Below, one piece after another: positions 37,198 to 46,279 of a stretch of 64,000 nt of DNA. The stretch spans positions 91,749 to 155,748 of the forward strand of contig QFQF01000007.1 in NCBI GenBank assembly GCA_003248935.1, read 5' to 3'. Under the pieces are notes generated by a model. It was given only the letters and a program-made list of their open reading frames with translations. It did no database searches and was not told the DNA's origin. How positions within the stretch are numbered: the first letter of the stretch is position 1; each line of letters begins with the position of its first letter. This DNA comes from Sphingobium sp. (GTDB lineage Bacteria; Pseudomonadota; Alphaproteobacteria; Sphingomonadales; Sphingomonadaceae). Made by a program: the position numbers and the translations under genes.

Positions 37198-38148
37198 TCA
37201 GTGCGGCTGGAAACTGTGCAGACCGCGCGGATACGGGTTGATCGCGACGCGCGTGGCCATCTGCCCCGGCTGTCCGCCGAAGCTCGCGCGATGCCACCGG
37301 CCCTGCGCCGCGGTCACGACATCGCCGGGCGACGCCGTGAAGAACGGCACGCCCTCGATCTGATAATCGACATTGCCCTCCATGATGAACCAGAATTCGT
37401 CATAGCCGAAATGGAAGTGGCCAAGGTCGCTGGCGGGCGGCGTCTTCGCACCCGGCCCGCGGATGTTGTTCACGAACAGGTGATCGCCGGCGATGAACGC
37501 GCCCGCCCGCTGTCCGCCACTCACCACATCCTTGTAATAATCGAGATAGGGCCGGTCGGACGGGCCATAACGGCCGTCCCCGCCCATCAGGGCCGCCTTC
37601 ACATAGCTGAAGCCCGCCACGTCCTTGGGCTTTTCCGGCGTCGTCGCAGTCAGATAGATCGGCACGTCGCCCGCTCCGTGAACCTCCAGCCACAGCGCCG
37701 GTTCGTCGCCCACGCTCTCGAGCGTGAAGGGCAGGCGGTACGGGATATTGACCTCTCCCCCCTTGATCGCGACGAAAGGCTCCTGCCCCTTGATGCTGAC
37801 CCGCACCTGTCCGCCCCAGACGATGAGCGCCGTCGCATTGTCGGCGTACATCAGCGATTCGGTCCGCTGGCCGGGCGCCATCTGATGCCAGTCCGCTTCC
37901 AGATCATGGGTCCGCACGATCGGATGGATCCAGTTCTTCTCACCCTTGTGCGCGGTGAGAATGTCGGACAATTTCCACCAGGGACGATTCGGCGCGTCAT
38001 AGGCGCGCGGGGGAGTCCGCTTCGGCGACCATGCGCTTTCCATCGGTGGACGGCTCGGCGGAGCGGAGGGGGCTGGCGTCTGCGCGGCGGCCCCCATTAC
38101 GAGCAATGCAGGCGAACACAGATACAGAACGGCCTTTACGAGCGCCAT
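37198..38148 (-). CDS. Exported cupin-domain protein
   Basis: A 316-residue protein with a signal peptide (MALVKAVLYLCSPALLVMGAAAQT) and cupin folds. The C-terminal cupin carries a metal-type motif (DLGHFHFGYDEFWFIMEGNVDYQ) and a second His in QGRWHRASF. An enzyme (dioxygenase, isomerase or lactonase) or a binding protein is possible. The start is set by GGGGAGG 4 bp before ATG 38148. The 17-bp operator lies 40 bp upstream. It has the same orientation as the receptor gene downstream, which has its own operator. Confidence 0.78.
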   Translation of the reverse strand: MALVKAVLYLCSPALLVMGAAAQTPAPSAPPSRPPMESAWSPKRTPPRAYDAPNRPWWKLSDILTAHKGEKNWIHPIVRTHDLEADWHQMAPGQRTESLMYADNATALIVWGGQVRVSIKGQEPFVAIKGGEVNIPYRLPFTLESVGDEPALWLEVHGAGDVPIYLTATTPEKPKDVAGFSYVKAALMGGDGRYGPSDRPYLDYYKDVVSGGQRAGAFIAGDHLFVNNIRGPGAKTPPASDLGHFHFGYDEFWFIMEGNVDYQIEGVPFFTASPGDVVTAAQGRWHRASFGGQPGQMATRVAINPYPRGLHSFQPH

Positions 38149-38187
38149 CGATCCTCCCCTCAGCAGACTTTTTGCGTCTTGCAATTT

Positions 38188-38204
38188 ATCATATAGGATA
38201 TGAT
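38188..38204. promoter_or_regulatory. GntR operator site B (cupin promoter)
   Basis: ATCATAT-AGG-ATATGAT is a perfect 7-3-7 inverted repeat, one of the two best copies of the motif. It lies between the divergent cupin gene and the small exported-protein gene, 40 bp and 50 bp from their start codons. Confidence 0.75.
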
Positions 38205-38253
38205 GTTCAGCGATTAGTCAAACAAATTATCGTACCAAAATGAGGAGAAGGGC

Positions 38254-38745
38254 GTGAAAGGCATCTGGCAACTGGCCATGGCAGGCGGAATTGCGTTGTT
38301 TCCGCACTGCGCCGCTTACGCTCAGGACGAGGGCTGCGCGGGCATAGACGACCCGTCGGCGCGCCTCGCCTGCTATGATCAGCGGTCGGGCCGGGCGACG
38401 CGGAACAGCGCGCCGATTCCCGTTCCGCCGCCGCCTGTGCCTTCAGGTGCGGCGACGTCCGCGGCGCCGTCGAGCCCGACCGCCATGGCCAACAGCTATC
38501 AGGATCAACGCGACGCCCTGAAAAAGCGGACGGACTTCGACAGCCGGCTGAAGGCGGTGGTCCCGCTGCGCCACGGCTATTACCGCCTCGAACTGGAAGA
38601 CGGCACGTCATACGACACCACGACCGTCGCGCCGCCGCCATCGGTCGGCGAGACGATCCACGTCCGCCGAACGGCGTTCGGCACGACCTTCTTCGACACG
38701 GACGGGCGCAAGCCTTTCACCGTCAGGCTGTCGCGCCGGCAATAG
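38254..38745 (+). CDS. Small exported protein of unknown function
   Basis: A 163-residue protein that I do not recognise. It has a signal peptide (MKGIWQLAMAGGIALFPHCAAYAQ), then CAGIDDPSARLACYD, a motif seen at the start of several unrelated small periplasmic proteins. A proline-rich linker (PIPVPPPPVPSG) and a basic C-terminal domain of ~80 residues (LKAVVPLRHGYYRLELEDGTSY) follow. RBS GAGGAG is upstream. It faces a divergent cupin across operator B and overlaps the convergent MFS gene by 23 bp at the 3' end. Confidence 0.65.
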   Translation: MKGIWQLAMAGGIALFPHCAAYAQDEGCAGIDDPSARLACYDQRSGRATRNSAPIPVPPPPVPSGAATSAAPSSPTAMANSYQDQRDALKKRTDFDSRLKAVVPLRHGYYRLELEDGTSYDTTTVAPPPSVGETIHVRRTAFGTTFFDTDGRKPFTVRLSRRQ

Positions 38746-40045
38746 GGGCCAGGGTATCGGCGTCCCGATCCGACTGCTCCAGCAACCGGTTCGGGTCGAC
38801 CACCACCCAGGCGAGCACGCCCGCCAGGACCACGCCCGCGCCCGCGAAGAAGGCGGCGGTCCAACCGAACTGGGCCGCGATCATCGGCGTCAGGGTGGAC
38901 GTCAACGCCCCGCCGATCTGGCATCCCATGTTCATGAAGCCGGACACGACCCCGCTGTGCTGACCGGCGATATCGGCGGTAACTGACCAGAAGGAGCTTT
39001 GCGACAGATAGATCGCGCCCGCGCCTCCCGCGAGGATCAGCACCGCGAGCGGCGCGTTGTCGACCATCGACCCGCAGGCCAGGAACAGGCCGGTGAGGAT
39101 GAAGGATATGACACCCAGGCCCGAGCGTCCCCAATAGAGGCCGTAGCGCGCCGACACCCGGTCATTGATCACCCCGCCAAGCAGACAGCCGAATGTCATG
39201 CACAGGAACGGCAGCATGGAGAAGATGGCGCTGGACTTCACGTCCAGATGCCGCGCTTCGGCGAGATAGATGAAGAACCAGCTGAAAAAGATCCAGATGA
39301 CGTAGCCGAACGCGAAATAGCTGATGAACAGACCCCAGACGTTACCGCTGGACAGGATGGTGCCCCACGGGATCGGCGCGTGGGACACGGGCTTGGCCGC
39401 GGGCAGGCCCGCCTCGATATGCGCGAGTTCCGACGCGTTGACCGATGGGTGATCCTGCGGCCGGTCGCGCGCCAGCAGGAACCAGGCCGCCGCCGCCGCG
39501 ACACCGACGACGGCACAGACATAGAAGGACGCCCGCCAGCCGCCCCACAGGATGATCGCGGTGATCAGCGGCGGCGTGATACCCGAGCCGGCGCCCACAC
39601 CGGCAAAAATCCATCCGTTCGCCTTCCCCCGCTCCTGCGCGGGAATCCATCGCGACAGGAACTGGTTGCCGCAGGGATAGACAACCGATTCACCGATGCC
39701 GAGAGCGAAGCGCGTCAATGCGAGCAGCAGCAGCGCACCGGTACCCTGCGGGTGAATGAGCGCCGTCGCGGCGGTGAACACGCCCCACCACAGCAACGCG
39801 CCGGTCAGTACGATACGGGGGCCATAGCGGGCCGCCAGCCAGCCGGCCGGAACCTGGAACAGCGCGTAACCGATCAGGAAGGCGCTGAAGACCCAGCCCA
39901 GTTCCACCTGATCGATGCCATATTCCTTCCGCATCTCGACACCCGCGACCGAGATGTTGGTGCGATCCAGAAAGGCGATCGCGCTGATGATGAACAACAG
40001 GAAGATCAGGCCCAGCCTGACCCTGGACCGCGCAGTTCCGCTCAT
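38723..40045 (-). CDS. MFS transporter, ACS (anion:cation symporter) type
   Basis: A 440-residue 12-helix transporter. AIAFLDRTNISVAGVEMRKEYG, the loop 2-3 signature GWLAARYGPRIVLTG and PQDHPSVNASELAHIEAG in the central loop are typical of the ACS family, which moves organic anions such as sugar acids and aromatic acids. The start MSGTARSRV at 40045 is chosen because GGGAGG lies 7 bp upstream; ATG 40051 is too close. Operator C lies 32 bp upstream. It is divergent from the bicupin gene. Confidence 0.88.
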   Translation of the reverse strand: MSGTARSRVRLGLIFLLFIISAIAFLDRTNISVAGVEMRKEYGIDQVELGWVFSAFLIGYALFQVPAGWLAARYGPRIVLTGALLWWGVFTAATALIHPQGTGALLLLALTRFALGIGESVVYPCGNQFLSRWIPAQERGKANGWIFAGVGAGSGITPPLITAIILWGGWRASFYVCAVVGVAAAAAWFLLARDRPQDHPSVNASELAHIEAGLPAAKPVSHAPIPWGTILSSGNVWGLFISYFAFGYVIWIFFSWFFIYLAEARHLDVKSSAIFSMLPFLCMTFGCLLGGVINDRVSARYGLYWGRSGLGVISFILTGLFLACGSMVDNAPLAVLILAGGAGAIYLSQSSFWSVTADIAGQHSGVVSGFMNMGCQIGGALTSTLTPMIAAQFGWTAAFFAGAGVVLAGVLAWVVVDPNRLLEQSDRDADTLAPIAGATA

Positions 40046-40076
40046 AAACATCCCTCCCGCCCGGCTTGCCCGCCAG

Positions 40077-40093
40077 ACAATATAGTATATGAT
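40077..40093. promoter_or_regulatory. GntR operator site C (MFS / bicupin divergon)
   Basis: ACAATAT-AGT-ATATGAT has one perfect half and one half with two mismatches to the 17-bp consensus. It sits between the MFS gene (32 bp away) and the bicupin gene (65 bp away), so one site could control both directions. Confidence 0.65.
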
Positions 40094-40158
40094 TCGCGAT
40101 AGGATGGATGTATGTCCGCGTAAACAGACAAGCGCAAGCATCTGGAGAGGGGTAGAAG

Positions 40159-41094
40159 ATGGGCCTGAAGTCGCCGCGTACGGGGCTGGTCACAGCCATG
40201 CTGGCATTTTCCGCGATCATGACGGCACCGGTCACTGTCGCCAGTGCCGCGCCGCCGCTGGCGCAACGGATCGGCCATAGCGATCCTGACAGCATGCGAA
40301 CCGCGACCGGCGTGCATGGCGGCGCGGGCTCGATCAAGTTCGGCGCCCTGCTCGGCGCGAACGCGCTCAGCACCAACTTCATCTTCCTGCACCGGGGCAC
40401 GATCGCGCCGAAAAGCGGCATCGGCCAGCATTTCCACAATGACTGCGAGGAGATGTTCGTCATCCTCGATGGAGAGGCGGAGTTCACGATCGACGGCCGC
40501 ACATCGCGTCTGGTCGGCCCCGCCGGTGCGCCCGATCGCATGGGCCACGCCCACGGCATCTACAATCCCACCGACAAGCCGGTCCAGTGGCTGAACATCA
40601 ATGTCGGCATGACCAAGAGCTACGACAATTTCGACCTGGGCGACCCGCGCGTCGGTGTCCCGCTCGACCCGGTGCCGCAGTTCATCACCATGCGGCTGGA
40701 CCGGAGCCTGCTGAAACCGGCGGCCGCCAGCCTGCCCGGCACGACCGGCGCCGTCCTCTATCGCCGCGCCCTGGGGCCGACGGTATTCTCGACCCCCTGG
40801 TCCTATGTCGACCATATCCTGCTGCCCGCCGGAGCGGCGCTTGACCAGCGGACACAGGCCGACATGAGCGAGGTCTATTATGTGATCTCCGGCGCCGGAG
40901 AGGCCATGGTCGGTGGTGAGACCGCCCCGATAAAGGCCGGTGACGCCGTGCCCGTCGATCTCGGCGAGGCACGGACGATCCGCCAGACCGGTGACATGCC
41001 GCTCGAACTGATGGTGATCGGCGTCGCCCGCGATCTGGCGGCGAAGGCGCGCTATCGCGCCGAGGCTGACGCCCGCATGCAGCCGCGCCGGTAG
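40159..41094 (+). CDS. Exported bicupin protein
   Basis: A 311-residue protein with a signal peptide (MLAFSAIMTAPVTVASAAPP) and two cupin domains. The first has a metal-type motif (GIGQHFHNDCEEMFVILDGEAEF) and a later His pair (MGHAHGIYNP). The second (MSEVYYVISGAGEAMVGG) lacks the His-x-His pair, so it may be structural. The function could be a dioxygenase, a lactone or sugar-acid isomerase, or binding. It starts a plus-strand run with the small Tat protein and the lactonase. Operator C lies 65 bp upstream. Confidence 0.78.
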   Translation: MGLKSPRTGLVTAMLAFSAIMTAPVTVASAAPPLAQRIGHSDPDSMRTATGVHGGAGSIKFGALLGANALSTNFIFLHRGTIAPKSGIGQHFHNDCEEMFVILDGEAEFTIDGRTSRLVGPAGAPDRMGHAHGIYNPTDKPVQWLNINVGMTKSYDNFDLGDPRVGVPLDPVPQFITMRLDRSLLKPAAASLPGTTGAVLYRRALGPTVFSTPWSYVDHILLPAGAALDQRTQADMSEVYYVISGAGEAMVGGETAPIKAGDAVPVDLGEARTIRQTGDMPLELMVIGVARDLAAKARYRAEADARMQPRR

Positions 41095-41144
41095 ATTTCC
41101 TCCCCCTCGACGGGGATCATCATGACAAGGAGAGAAGAAAAGCC

Positions 41145-41570
41145 ATGGACAGGCGTCATTTGCTGAAAGGCTTCGCCCTTTTGGGCATCGGGGCGACCAC
41201 GGGTGTGGCCCGCGCCGCCACGCAAGGCACACCGGCGGGCCGCAAGCCGATCGTGCTCTATTGCGATCTCGCCGTCGATCCGGCGCGCGAACAGGAAATG
41301 CTCGATGCGTTCCACACTCATTTCAAGCCCGCTGCCGAAAGCTTCCGCGGACGCGGCTATATCGACCTCAAGATGCTGAAGCTGCGCTCCGTGATTCAGG
41401 GCGCCCCGGCCCCCGCCCCCGGCATCAACTACCGCTTCCAGCTCACCTATGAGAGCGAGGAGCAGCGGCAGCTGTGGATCAGGTCCGACGTGCACGAGAA
41501 GAACTGGCCGCTGATCGAGAACACCGTCCTCAACAAGGATTATCTCGTCCTCCTGACCGACAGCGTATGA
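41145..41570 (+). CDS. Tat-exported small monooxygenase-like (ABM fold) protein
   Basis: A 141-residue protein with a twin-arginine leader (MDRRHLLKGFALLGIGATTG) and a ~100-residue domain (YCDLAVDPAREQEMLDAFHTHFKPAAESFRGRGYID-like strand/helix) resembling the dimeric alpha/beta barrel of antibiotic-biosynthesis monooxygenases and quinol monooxygenases. Proteins of this fold can oxidise phenolic substrates without a cofactor; being Tat-exported is unusual. RBS AAGGAG is 10 bp upstream. It sits between the bicupin and lactonase genes. Confidence 0.6.
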   Translation: MDRRHLLKGFALLGIGATTGVARAATQGTPAGRKPIVLYCDLAVDPAREQEMLDAFHTHFKPAAESFRGRGYIDLKMLKLRSVIQGAPAPAPGINYRFQLTYESEEQRQLWIRSDVHEKNWPLIENTVLNKDYLVLLTDSV

Positions 41571-41593
41571 CCCCCGATCGAAGGAACAGCACC

Positions 41594-42604
41594 ATGCCCT
41601 CCCGCCTTCGCGCCGCCCTGCTCGCGGCGGCACTGTGTCAATTGAGCGCACCGCTGGTGGCGCAGGCCCCCGCGCCTGACGCCCCCTCGCTGGACCGGCT
41701 GGATCCCGCGCTTGACGCGATTATCGCGCCCGGCACGCCGATCGAACGTGTCGCCACCGGCTTCGGCTTTACCGAAGGGCCGATGTGGCATGCGGGCCGC
41801 CTCTGGTTCTCCGACGTCACGGGTGACAAGATGCGCGCCGTAACCCCGGACGGAAAGGTCGAGGAGCTGATCGCCAATTCCGGCGGGCTGCCCAATCCTC
41901 CGCCCGGGGCAAGCATCGGCTCCAACGGCATGGCCCCTGCGCCGGACGGCACGGTACTGATGACGCAGATGGGCGCGCGGCGGATCGTGAAGGTCGGCAA
42001 GGACATGCGCCTGCAACCCTTCCTGTCCGACTATGACGGCAAGCGCCTGAACAGCCCCAACGACCTTGTCTACGACAAAAGCGGGGCCCTGTGGTTCACC
42101 GATCCGCCCTTCGGCCTGTTCAACGGCATGGACAAGGACCCGGCCAAGGAACTGCCGTTCAACGGTGTGTTCCGCTATGCCGGCGGCAAGCTTCAGGCCG
42201 TCATCACCGACATGACCCTGCCCAACGGGATCGGCTTCTCGCCCGATTTCCGGACGCTCTATGTCGGCAATTACGGACCGGACATGTATGTCCGCGCCTA
42301 TGATGTCGGCCCCAACGGCACATTATCGGCGCCGCGCGAGCTGATCCGCCTGCCCGCCGGGCGCGGCGGGCCTGACGGGCTGAAGGTCGACACCGCCGGC
42401 AACATCTGGATGACGGGACCGGGCGGCATCCGCATCGTCTCTCCGCAGGGCAAGGTACTGGGTCAGATCAAGCTGCCCGAAACCGCAGCCAACCTCGCCT
42501 TCGCCGGGGACGGCCACACCGTCTACATCACCGGCAGCACCAGCATCTATCGCCTGCACAGCAAGGTGAAGGGCATGCTGCCGCTGTACGCCGACGTGAA
42601 ATGA
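41594..42604 (+). CDS. SMP-30/gluconolactonase-family protein, exported
   Basis: A 336-residue beta-propeller with a Sec signal (MPSRLRAALLAAALCQLSAPLVAQ). Family motifs are FTEGPMWHAGRLWFSDV, RLNSPNDLVYDKSGALWFTDPPFG and LPNGIGFSPDFRTLYV, giving metal-binding Glu, Asn and Asp. It should hydrolyse a lactone or aryl ester in the periplasm. ATG 41594 is used because it has AGGA upstream; ATG 41567 overlaps the previous stop but has no ribosome site. A strong hairpin follows the stop. Confidence 0.86.
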   Translation: MPSRLRAALLAAALCQLSAPLVAQAPAPDAPSLDRLDPALDAIIAPGTPIERVATGFGFTEGPMWHAGRLWFSDVTGDKMRAVTPDGKVEELIANSGGLPNPPPGASIGSNGMAPAPDGTVLMTQMGARRIVKVGKDMRLQPFLSDYDGKRLNSPNDLVYDKSGALWFTDPPFGLFNGMDKDPAKELPFNGVFRYAGGKLQAVITDMTLPNGIGFSPDFRTLYVGNYGPDMYVRAYDVGPNGTLSAPRELIRLPAGRGGPDGLKVDTAGNIWMTGPGGIRIVSPQGKVLGQIKLPETAANLAFAGDGHTVYITGSTSIYRLHSKVKGMLPLYADVK

Positions 42605-42609
42605 CGGGC

Positions 42610-42636
42610 GGCGGGCGGCGTCATGCGCCGCCCGCC
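42610..42636. terminator. Bidirectional hairpin between convergent genes
   Basis: GGCGGGCGGCG and CGCCGCCCGCC form a perfect 11-bp GC-only stem with a 5-nt TCATG loop. It lies between the lactonase stop and the convergent cytochrome c stop, 5 bp and 9 bp away. No clear T-run follows on either strand, so termination may depend on the stem or on Rho. Confidence 0.6.
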
Positions 42637-42645
42637 TGATCGGTC

Positions 42646-43008
42646 CTAATGACTGCCCGCGTTCGGCGCGCCTGCGGATGGAGTGCCGGGCGGCGCGGCG
42701 TAGTTCTTCGCCAGATAGGCGGTGATCACCCTGATCTCGTCGGGCGACACTTCCGCGCCGCGATCGGCCATGCCCTGCACGGTGACCGCCCAGTCCGCCT
42801 CGCTCCGCCGCGTCTGGAACACCTGCCCGATCGTATGGCAGAAACCGCAGCGCTCATTGATCAGGTCGAGGCCGGGGCCGGGCGGCGGCACGCCCGGAGC
42901 GGCGGCGGTGGTGGCGACACCAGCGGCCGGGGCCGCCTGCTGGGCCAGAGCCCCCGCCCCGATCAGCGGCAGGGTCAAGGCCATGAGGGTCAATCCGACT
43001 ATACGCAT
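42646..43008 (-). CDS. Exported c-type cytochrome
   Basis: A 120-residue protein with a signal peptide (MRIVGLTLMALTLPLIGAGALAQ), a heme motif CGFCH (Cys54, Cys57, His58) and a domain with WAVTVQGMADRGAEVSPDEIRVI supplying a Met ligand candidate. It follows the PQQ-dependent dehydrogenase by 9 bp on the same strand, so it is the probable electron acceptor for that enzyme. The alanine/proline-rich stretch after the signal may be a linker. Confidence 0.85.
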   Translation of the reverse strand: MRIVGLTLMALTLPLIGAGALAQQAAPAAGVATTAAAPGVPPPGPGLDLINERCGFCHTIGQVFQTRRSEADWAVTVQGMADRGAEVSPDEIRVITAYLAKNYAAPPGTPSAGAPNAGSH

Positions 43009-43017
43009 GTCATGTCC

Positions 43018-44943
43018 TCAGGGGAGCGCATAGGCCACCACCTCGTCGCTGGTGGCCGGTGTGAAAGCGAAGCCTCCTGTCGCGACGACGGCGACCATCT
43101 GCCGTTTCCCGGCGGCATAGGTCATCGGCGTCCCGTAGCTCGATCCGGACAGCTCGGCCGTCCACAACAGCTTGCCCGTCCGGGTCTCGAACGCGCGCAG
43201 GCGCTGATCCTTGGTCGCGCCGATGAAGGTGAGGCCGCCGGACGTCGTGAACGGGCCGCCGGCGCTGGTAATGCCCGCATCCTTGAGCGCCGGATGGCCG
43301 GTATCGCCGAGCGGCCGGCGCCATGCCACCGTGCCCTTGTCGACGTCCACCGCCACCAGTTCGCCCCATGGCGGCTTGTGACAGGGGAAGCCGGACTCGA
43401 TGTCGGCGAAATAGGCATAGCCGCCCTTCAGCCCCCAGCTTCCGTCGGGTTGCTGTTCCATCTGCTGCGGGCTGCCCAGTTCGTTGAGGTTGATGACGTA
43501 GAGGCCGAGCTTCGGGTCGAACGCGCCGCCGCCCCAGTCGACACCGCCCAGACTGCCGGGGAAGGTGTTGACCGCGCTGTCCGCCCGCAGGGGCTGGAAG
43601 GGCTTGCTCGGCACTACGTTCAGCTTCTTCACGACCTCCTCGCATTTCGCCTTCAGTTCCGGCGTGGCGTCGAGGATATCGTCCGCAGAGTAGGACAGGC
43701 GCGTCAGCGGCGGCGGCGCCGACGGCATCGGCTGCGTCGGCCAGGGTTGTTCGCCGGGCACATCCGTCTCGGTCGGCACCGGCATCTCGCGCACGTCGAA
43801 CAGCGGCTTGCCGGTCACGCGGTCGAGGATGAACATGATCGCCGTCTTGTTCATCGCCACCAGCGCCGGGATCACCCGCCCGCCGCGCCGCATGTCGATC
43901 AGTGTCAGGGTCGGCAGGTCGAGATCCCAGATGTCATGATGGACCGTCTGGAAATGCCAGAGATATTTGCCGGTCGCGGCATCCACCGCGACGACGGAAT
44001 TGGAATAGAGGTTTGCGCCCTTGCGGTCGCCGCCCCAGCGATCGAACGTCGGTGTCCCGATCGGCAGATAGGCGATCCCCCGCTTCTCGTCGACCTGAAC
44101 GAAGGTCCAGACATTGGTGCCCGACCGCCCCTTGGCGCTGCCCGGTTCCCACGTATCCGCCCCCGGCTCGCCCTCGTGCGGGATGGTGTGGAATGTCCAG
44201 ACCAGCTTGCCGGTCCGCGCATCCCAGGCCCGCACGTCACCGGCAGCGCCCTTGACCGGCATTTCCTGCACGCGCGATCCGGTGATCACCAGATCCCTGT
44301 AGATCGCGGGCGGGCTGCTCATGCCCAGCGGCGCGACCTTCAGGCCGTTCATCACCTCCGGCGTCTTGAGGTTGACGATCCCCGCCTCACCGAAGCCGGG
44401 CGTGGGCTGTCCGGTCGCCGCGTCCAGCGCGACGAGCTTGCCCGACCGGGTGCCGAAAAAGATGCGGGCGCCCGTTCCCTTGCTTCCGGGCCAATAGGCA
44501 ACGCCGCGCGTCGAGGGCTGGTCCTTGTTCGCAAGCACATGGACCCATCGCTCCTTGCCTGTCGCCGCATCGAGCGCGACGACGCGGTTATAGGGCGTGG
44601 AGAGATACATGACGCCGTCGACGACCAGCGGCGTCGCTTCCGAAGCGGAAAAACCCGTGGCGAAACGGGCCTTCATGCCGTCCGGCATCGGACCGACATC
44701 GGCGGTCACGCCGGGCGGACGCATATGATATACCCAGGCCTGCTGCAGCGCATTCACGTTCGCGGTGGTGATCTGCTTGAGCGGCGAATGGCGCGCCCCG
44801 CCCGGGTCGCGGCCATAGCTCGTCCAGTCCGCGTCAGCGGGCGCGGCTGCGGTGACCATGCCACAAGGCACAGTCGCCGCGAGGGAAATCAATGAGGCCA
44901 GTGTGATGGACCGGCGAAACGGGGATGATAGTTTCAACGACAT
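43018..44943 (-). CDS. PQQ-dependent dehydrogenase 1, exported
   Basis: A 641-residue quinoprotein with an eight-bladed propeller of the membrane-glucose-dehydrogenase type but no transmembrane segments after its Sec-like leader (ITLASLISLAATVPCGMVTAA). Repeats such as VVALDAATGKERWVH and LVALDAATGQPTPGFG are the W-motif blades. It should oxidise an alcohol or sugar in the periplasm, with electrons going to the adjacent cytochrome c. It is divergent from the CoA-transferase gene, with operator D 82 bp upstream. A Cys pair like that of methanol dehydrogenase is not evident. Confidence 0.88.
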   Translation of the reverse strand: MSLKLSSPFRRSITLASLISLAATVPCGMVTAAAPADADWTSYGRDPGGARHSPLKQITTANVNALQQAWVYHMRPPGVTADVGPMPDGMKARFATGFSASEATPLVVDGVMYLSTPYNRVVALDAATGKERWVHVLANKDQPSTRGVAYWPGSKGTGARIFFGTRSGKLVALDAATGQPTPGFGEAGIVNLKTPEVMNGLKVAPLGMSSPPAIYRDLVITGSRVQEMPVKGAAGDVRAWDARTGKLVWTFHTIPHEGEPGADTWEPGSAKGRSGTNVWTFVQVDEKRGIAYLPIGTPTFDRWGGDRKGANLYSNSVVAVDAATGKYLWHFQTVHHDIWDLDLPTLTLIDMRRGGRVIPALVAMNKTAIMFILDRVTGKPLFDVREMPVPTETDVPGEQPWPTQPMPSAPPPLTRLSYSADDILDATPELKAKCEEVVKKLNVVPSKPFQPLRADSAVNTFPGSLGGVDWGGGAFDPKLGLYVINLNELGSPQQMEQQPDGSWGLKGGYAYFADIESGFPCHKPPWGELVAVDVDKGTVAWRRPLGDTGHPALKDAGITSAGGPFTTSGGLTFIGATKDQRLRAFETRTGKLLWTAELSGSSYGTPMTYAAGKRQMVAVVATGGFAFTPATSDEVVAYALP

Positions 44944-45024
44944 GCCTCTCCTGAAGGCGGGTTCCGACCTTTCATCGACAAGCCCGGTTGTTCTTTTGTC
45001 ATCAGGATGCTAGCAGAGGGTAAA

Positions 45025-45041
45025 ATCATATACAATATGAT
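45025..45041. promoter_or_regulatory. GntR operator site D (PQQ-DH / CoA-transferase divergon)
   Basis: ATCATAT-ACA-ATATGAT is a perfect 7-3-7 inverted repeat. It lies between the divergent PQQ dehydrogenase (82 bp) and CoA-transferase (50 bp) starts. With site B this is the best copy of the motif and anchors the consensus. Confidence 0.75.
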
Positions 45042-45091
45042 CTGAGGCCGAAAATTGGCGCCCCTTCACTGGCGCGCAAGGGAGATGGAAT

Positions 45092-46279
45092 ATGGCGACG
45101 CTGCCGTTGGCCGGCATTCGGGTACTCGATATCTCACAGGTTATGGCGGGGCCGTTCTGCTGCATGCTGCTGGGCGACATGGGTGCGGACGTCATCAAGA
45201 TCGAACCGCCCACGACCGGCGATTCGACCCGGCATTCGATGGGTTTCCGGCTGAAGGGAGAGGACAGCCCCGGCTTCCTCGCGCTCAACCGGAACAAGCG
45301 CAGCATCGCGCTCAACCTGAAGGACGACGATGACCGCGCGGTGCTCTATGCGCTGGTCGAGAGCGCCGACGTGCTGGTCGAGAACGCCCGCCCCGGCGTC
45401 GCCGCGCGGCTCGGCATCGACTATGACACGCTGGCGAAGATCAACCCGCGCCTCGTCTATGCCAGCATTTCCGGCTTCGGCCAGACCGGTCCCTGGGCGC
45501 AGCGCCCCGGCTTCGACCTGATCGCGCAGGCGATGTCGGGTATCCTGAGTTCCAACGGCTTCCCGGGCATGGAACCGGCGAAGAACAGCATCGCCGTCGC
45601 CGATCTGGGCGCCGGACTGTTCTCCGCCTACGCGATCCTGTCCGCCGTCATCGGCAGGGAGAAGAGCGGACAAGGCCAGTATATCGATGCATCCCTGCTG
45701 GAGGCCGCGCTCGGCCTGTCGATCTGGGAGACCACGGAACTGTGGGGCACTGGCAAGCCGCCCGCGCCGATCGGCTCCGCCAACCGCATGTCCGCGCCCT
45801 ATCAGGCGATGCAGGCTTCGGACGGCTGGTTCGTCATCGGCGCCGCGAACCAGGGCCTGTGGCTCACCTTCCTGCAGGTGCTTGGCCGCCCGGAACTTCA
45901 GGACGATCCCCGCTACTCCACCAATGCCGCACGCGTGGTCAACCGCGTCGCCCTGATCGAGGATCTGGCGCCGACCTTCCTGACCCGCACCCGCGAGGAG
46001 TGGATCGACGCCCTGCTCACGGCCGGCGTTCCCGCCGCGCCAATCCTCGATTATGGCGAGGCAGTGGCGAGCGAACAGGCGGTCGCACGCGACATGGTGA
46101 TGCAGGTGCCACATCCGGTGGAAGGCGAATTCAAGGCGCTCGGCTTCCCGGTCAAGATGCGCGGCACGCCGCAGCAGGTCCGGATGCCGCCGCCACTGCT
46201 CGACGAGCATGGCGTATCGATCCGTCAGGAACTGGTGGAGCAGGGCTTCCTCGCCCCGCAGCAGGAAATCGCCGAATGA
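45092..46279 (+). CDS. Family III CoA transferase (CaiB/BaiF)
   Basis: A 395-residue family III CoA transferase. The N-terminus is PLAGIRVLDISQVMAGPFCCMLLGDMGADVIKIEPP, and the catalytic Asp lies in NPRLVYASISGFGQTG-PWAQRPGFDLIAQAMSG. It moves CoA between carboxylates, activating an acid for further breakdown. RBS GGGAG lies upstream. It overlaps the following enoyl-CoA hydratase gene by four bases, so activation and hydration are probably consecutive steps. It is under the same operator as the PQQ-dehydrogenase gene. Confidence 0.9.
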   Translation: MATLPLAGIRVLDISQVMAGPFCCMLLGDMGADVIKIEPPTTGDSTRHSMGFRLKGEDSPGFLALNRNKRSIALNLKDDDDRAVLYALVESADVLVENARPGVAARLGIDYDTLAKINPRLVYASISGFGQTGPWAQRPGFDLIAQAMSGILSSNGFPGMEPAKNSIAVADLGAGLFSAYAILSAVIGREKSGQGQYIDASLLEAALGLSIWETTELWGTGKPPAPIGSANRMSAPYQAMQASDGWFVIGAANQGLWLTFLQVLGRPELQDDPRYSTNAARVVNRVALIEDLAPTFLTRTREEWIDALLTAGVPAAPILDYGEAVASEQAVARDMVMQVPHPVEGEFKALGFPVKMRGTPQQVRMPPPLLDEHGVSIRQELVEQGFLAPQQEIAE

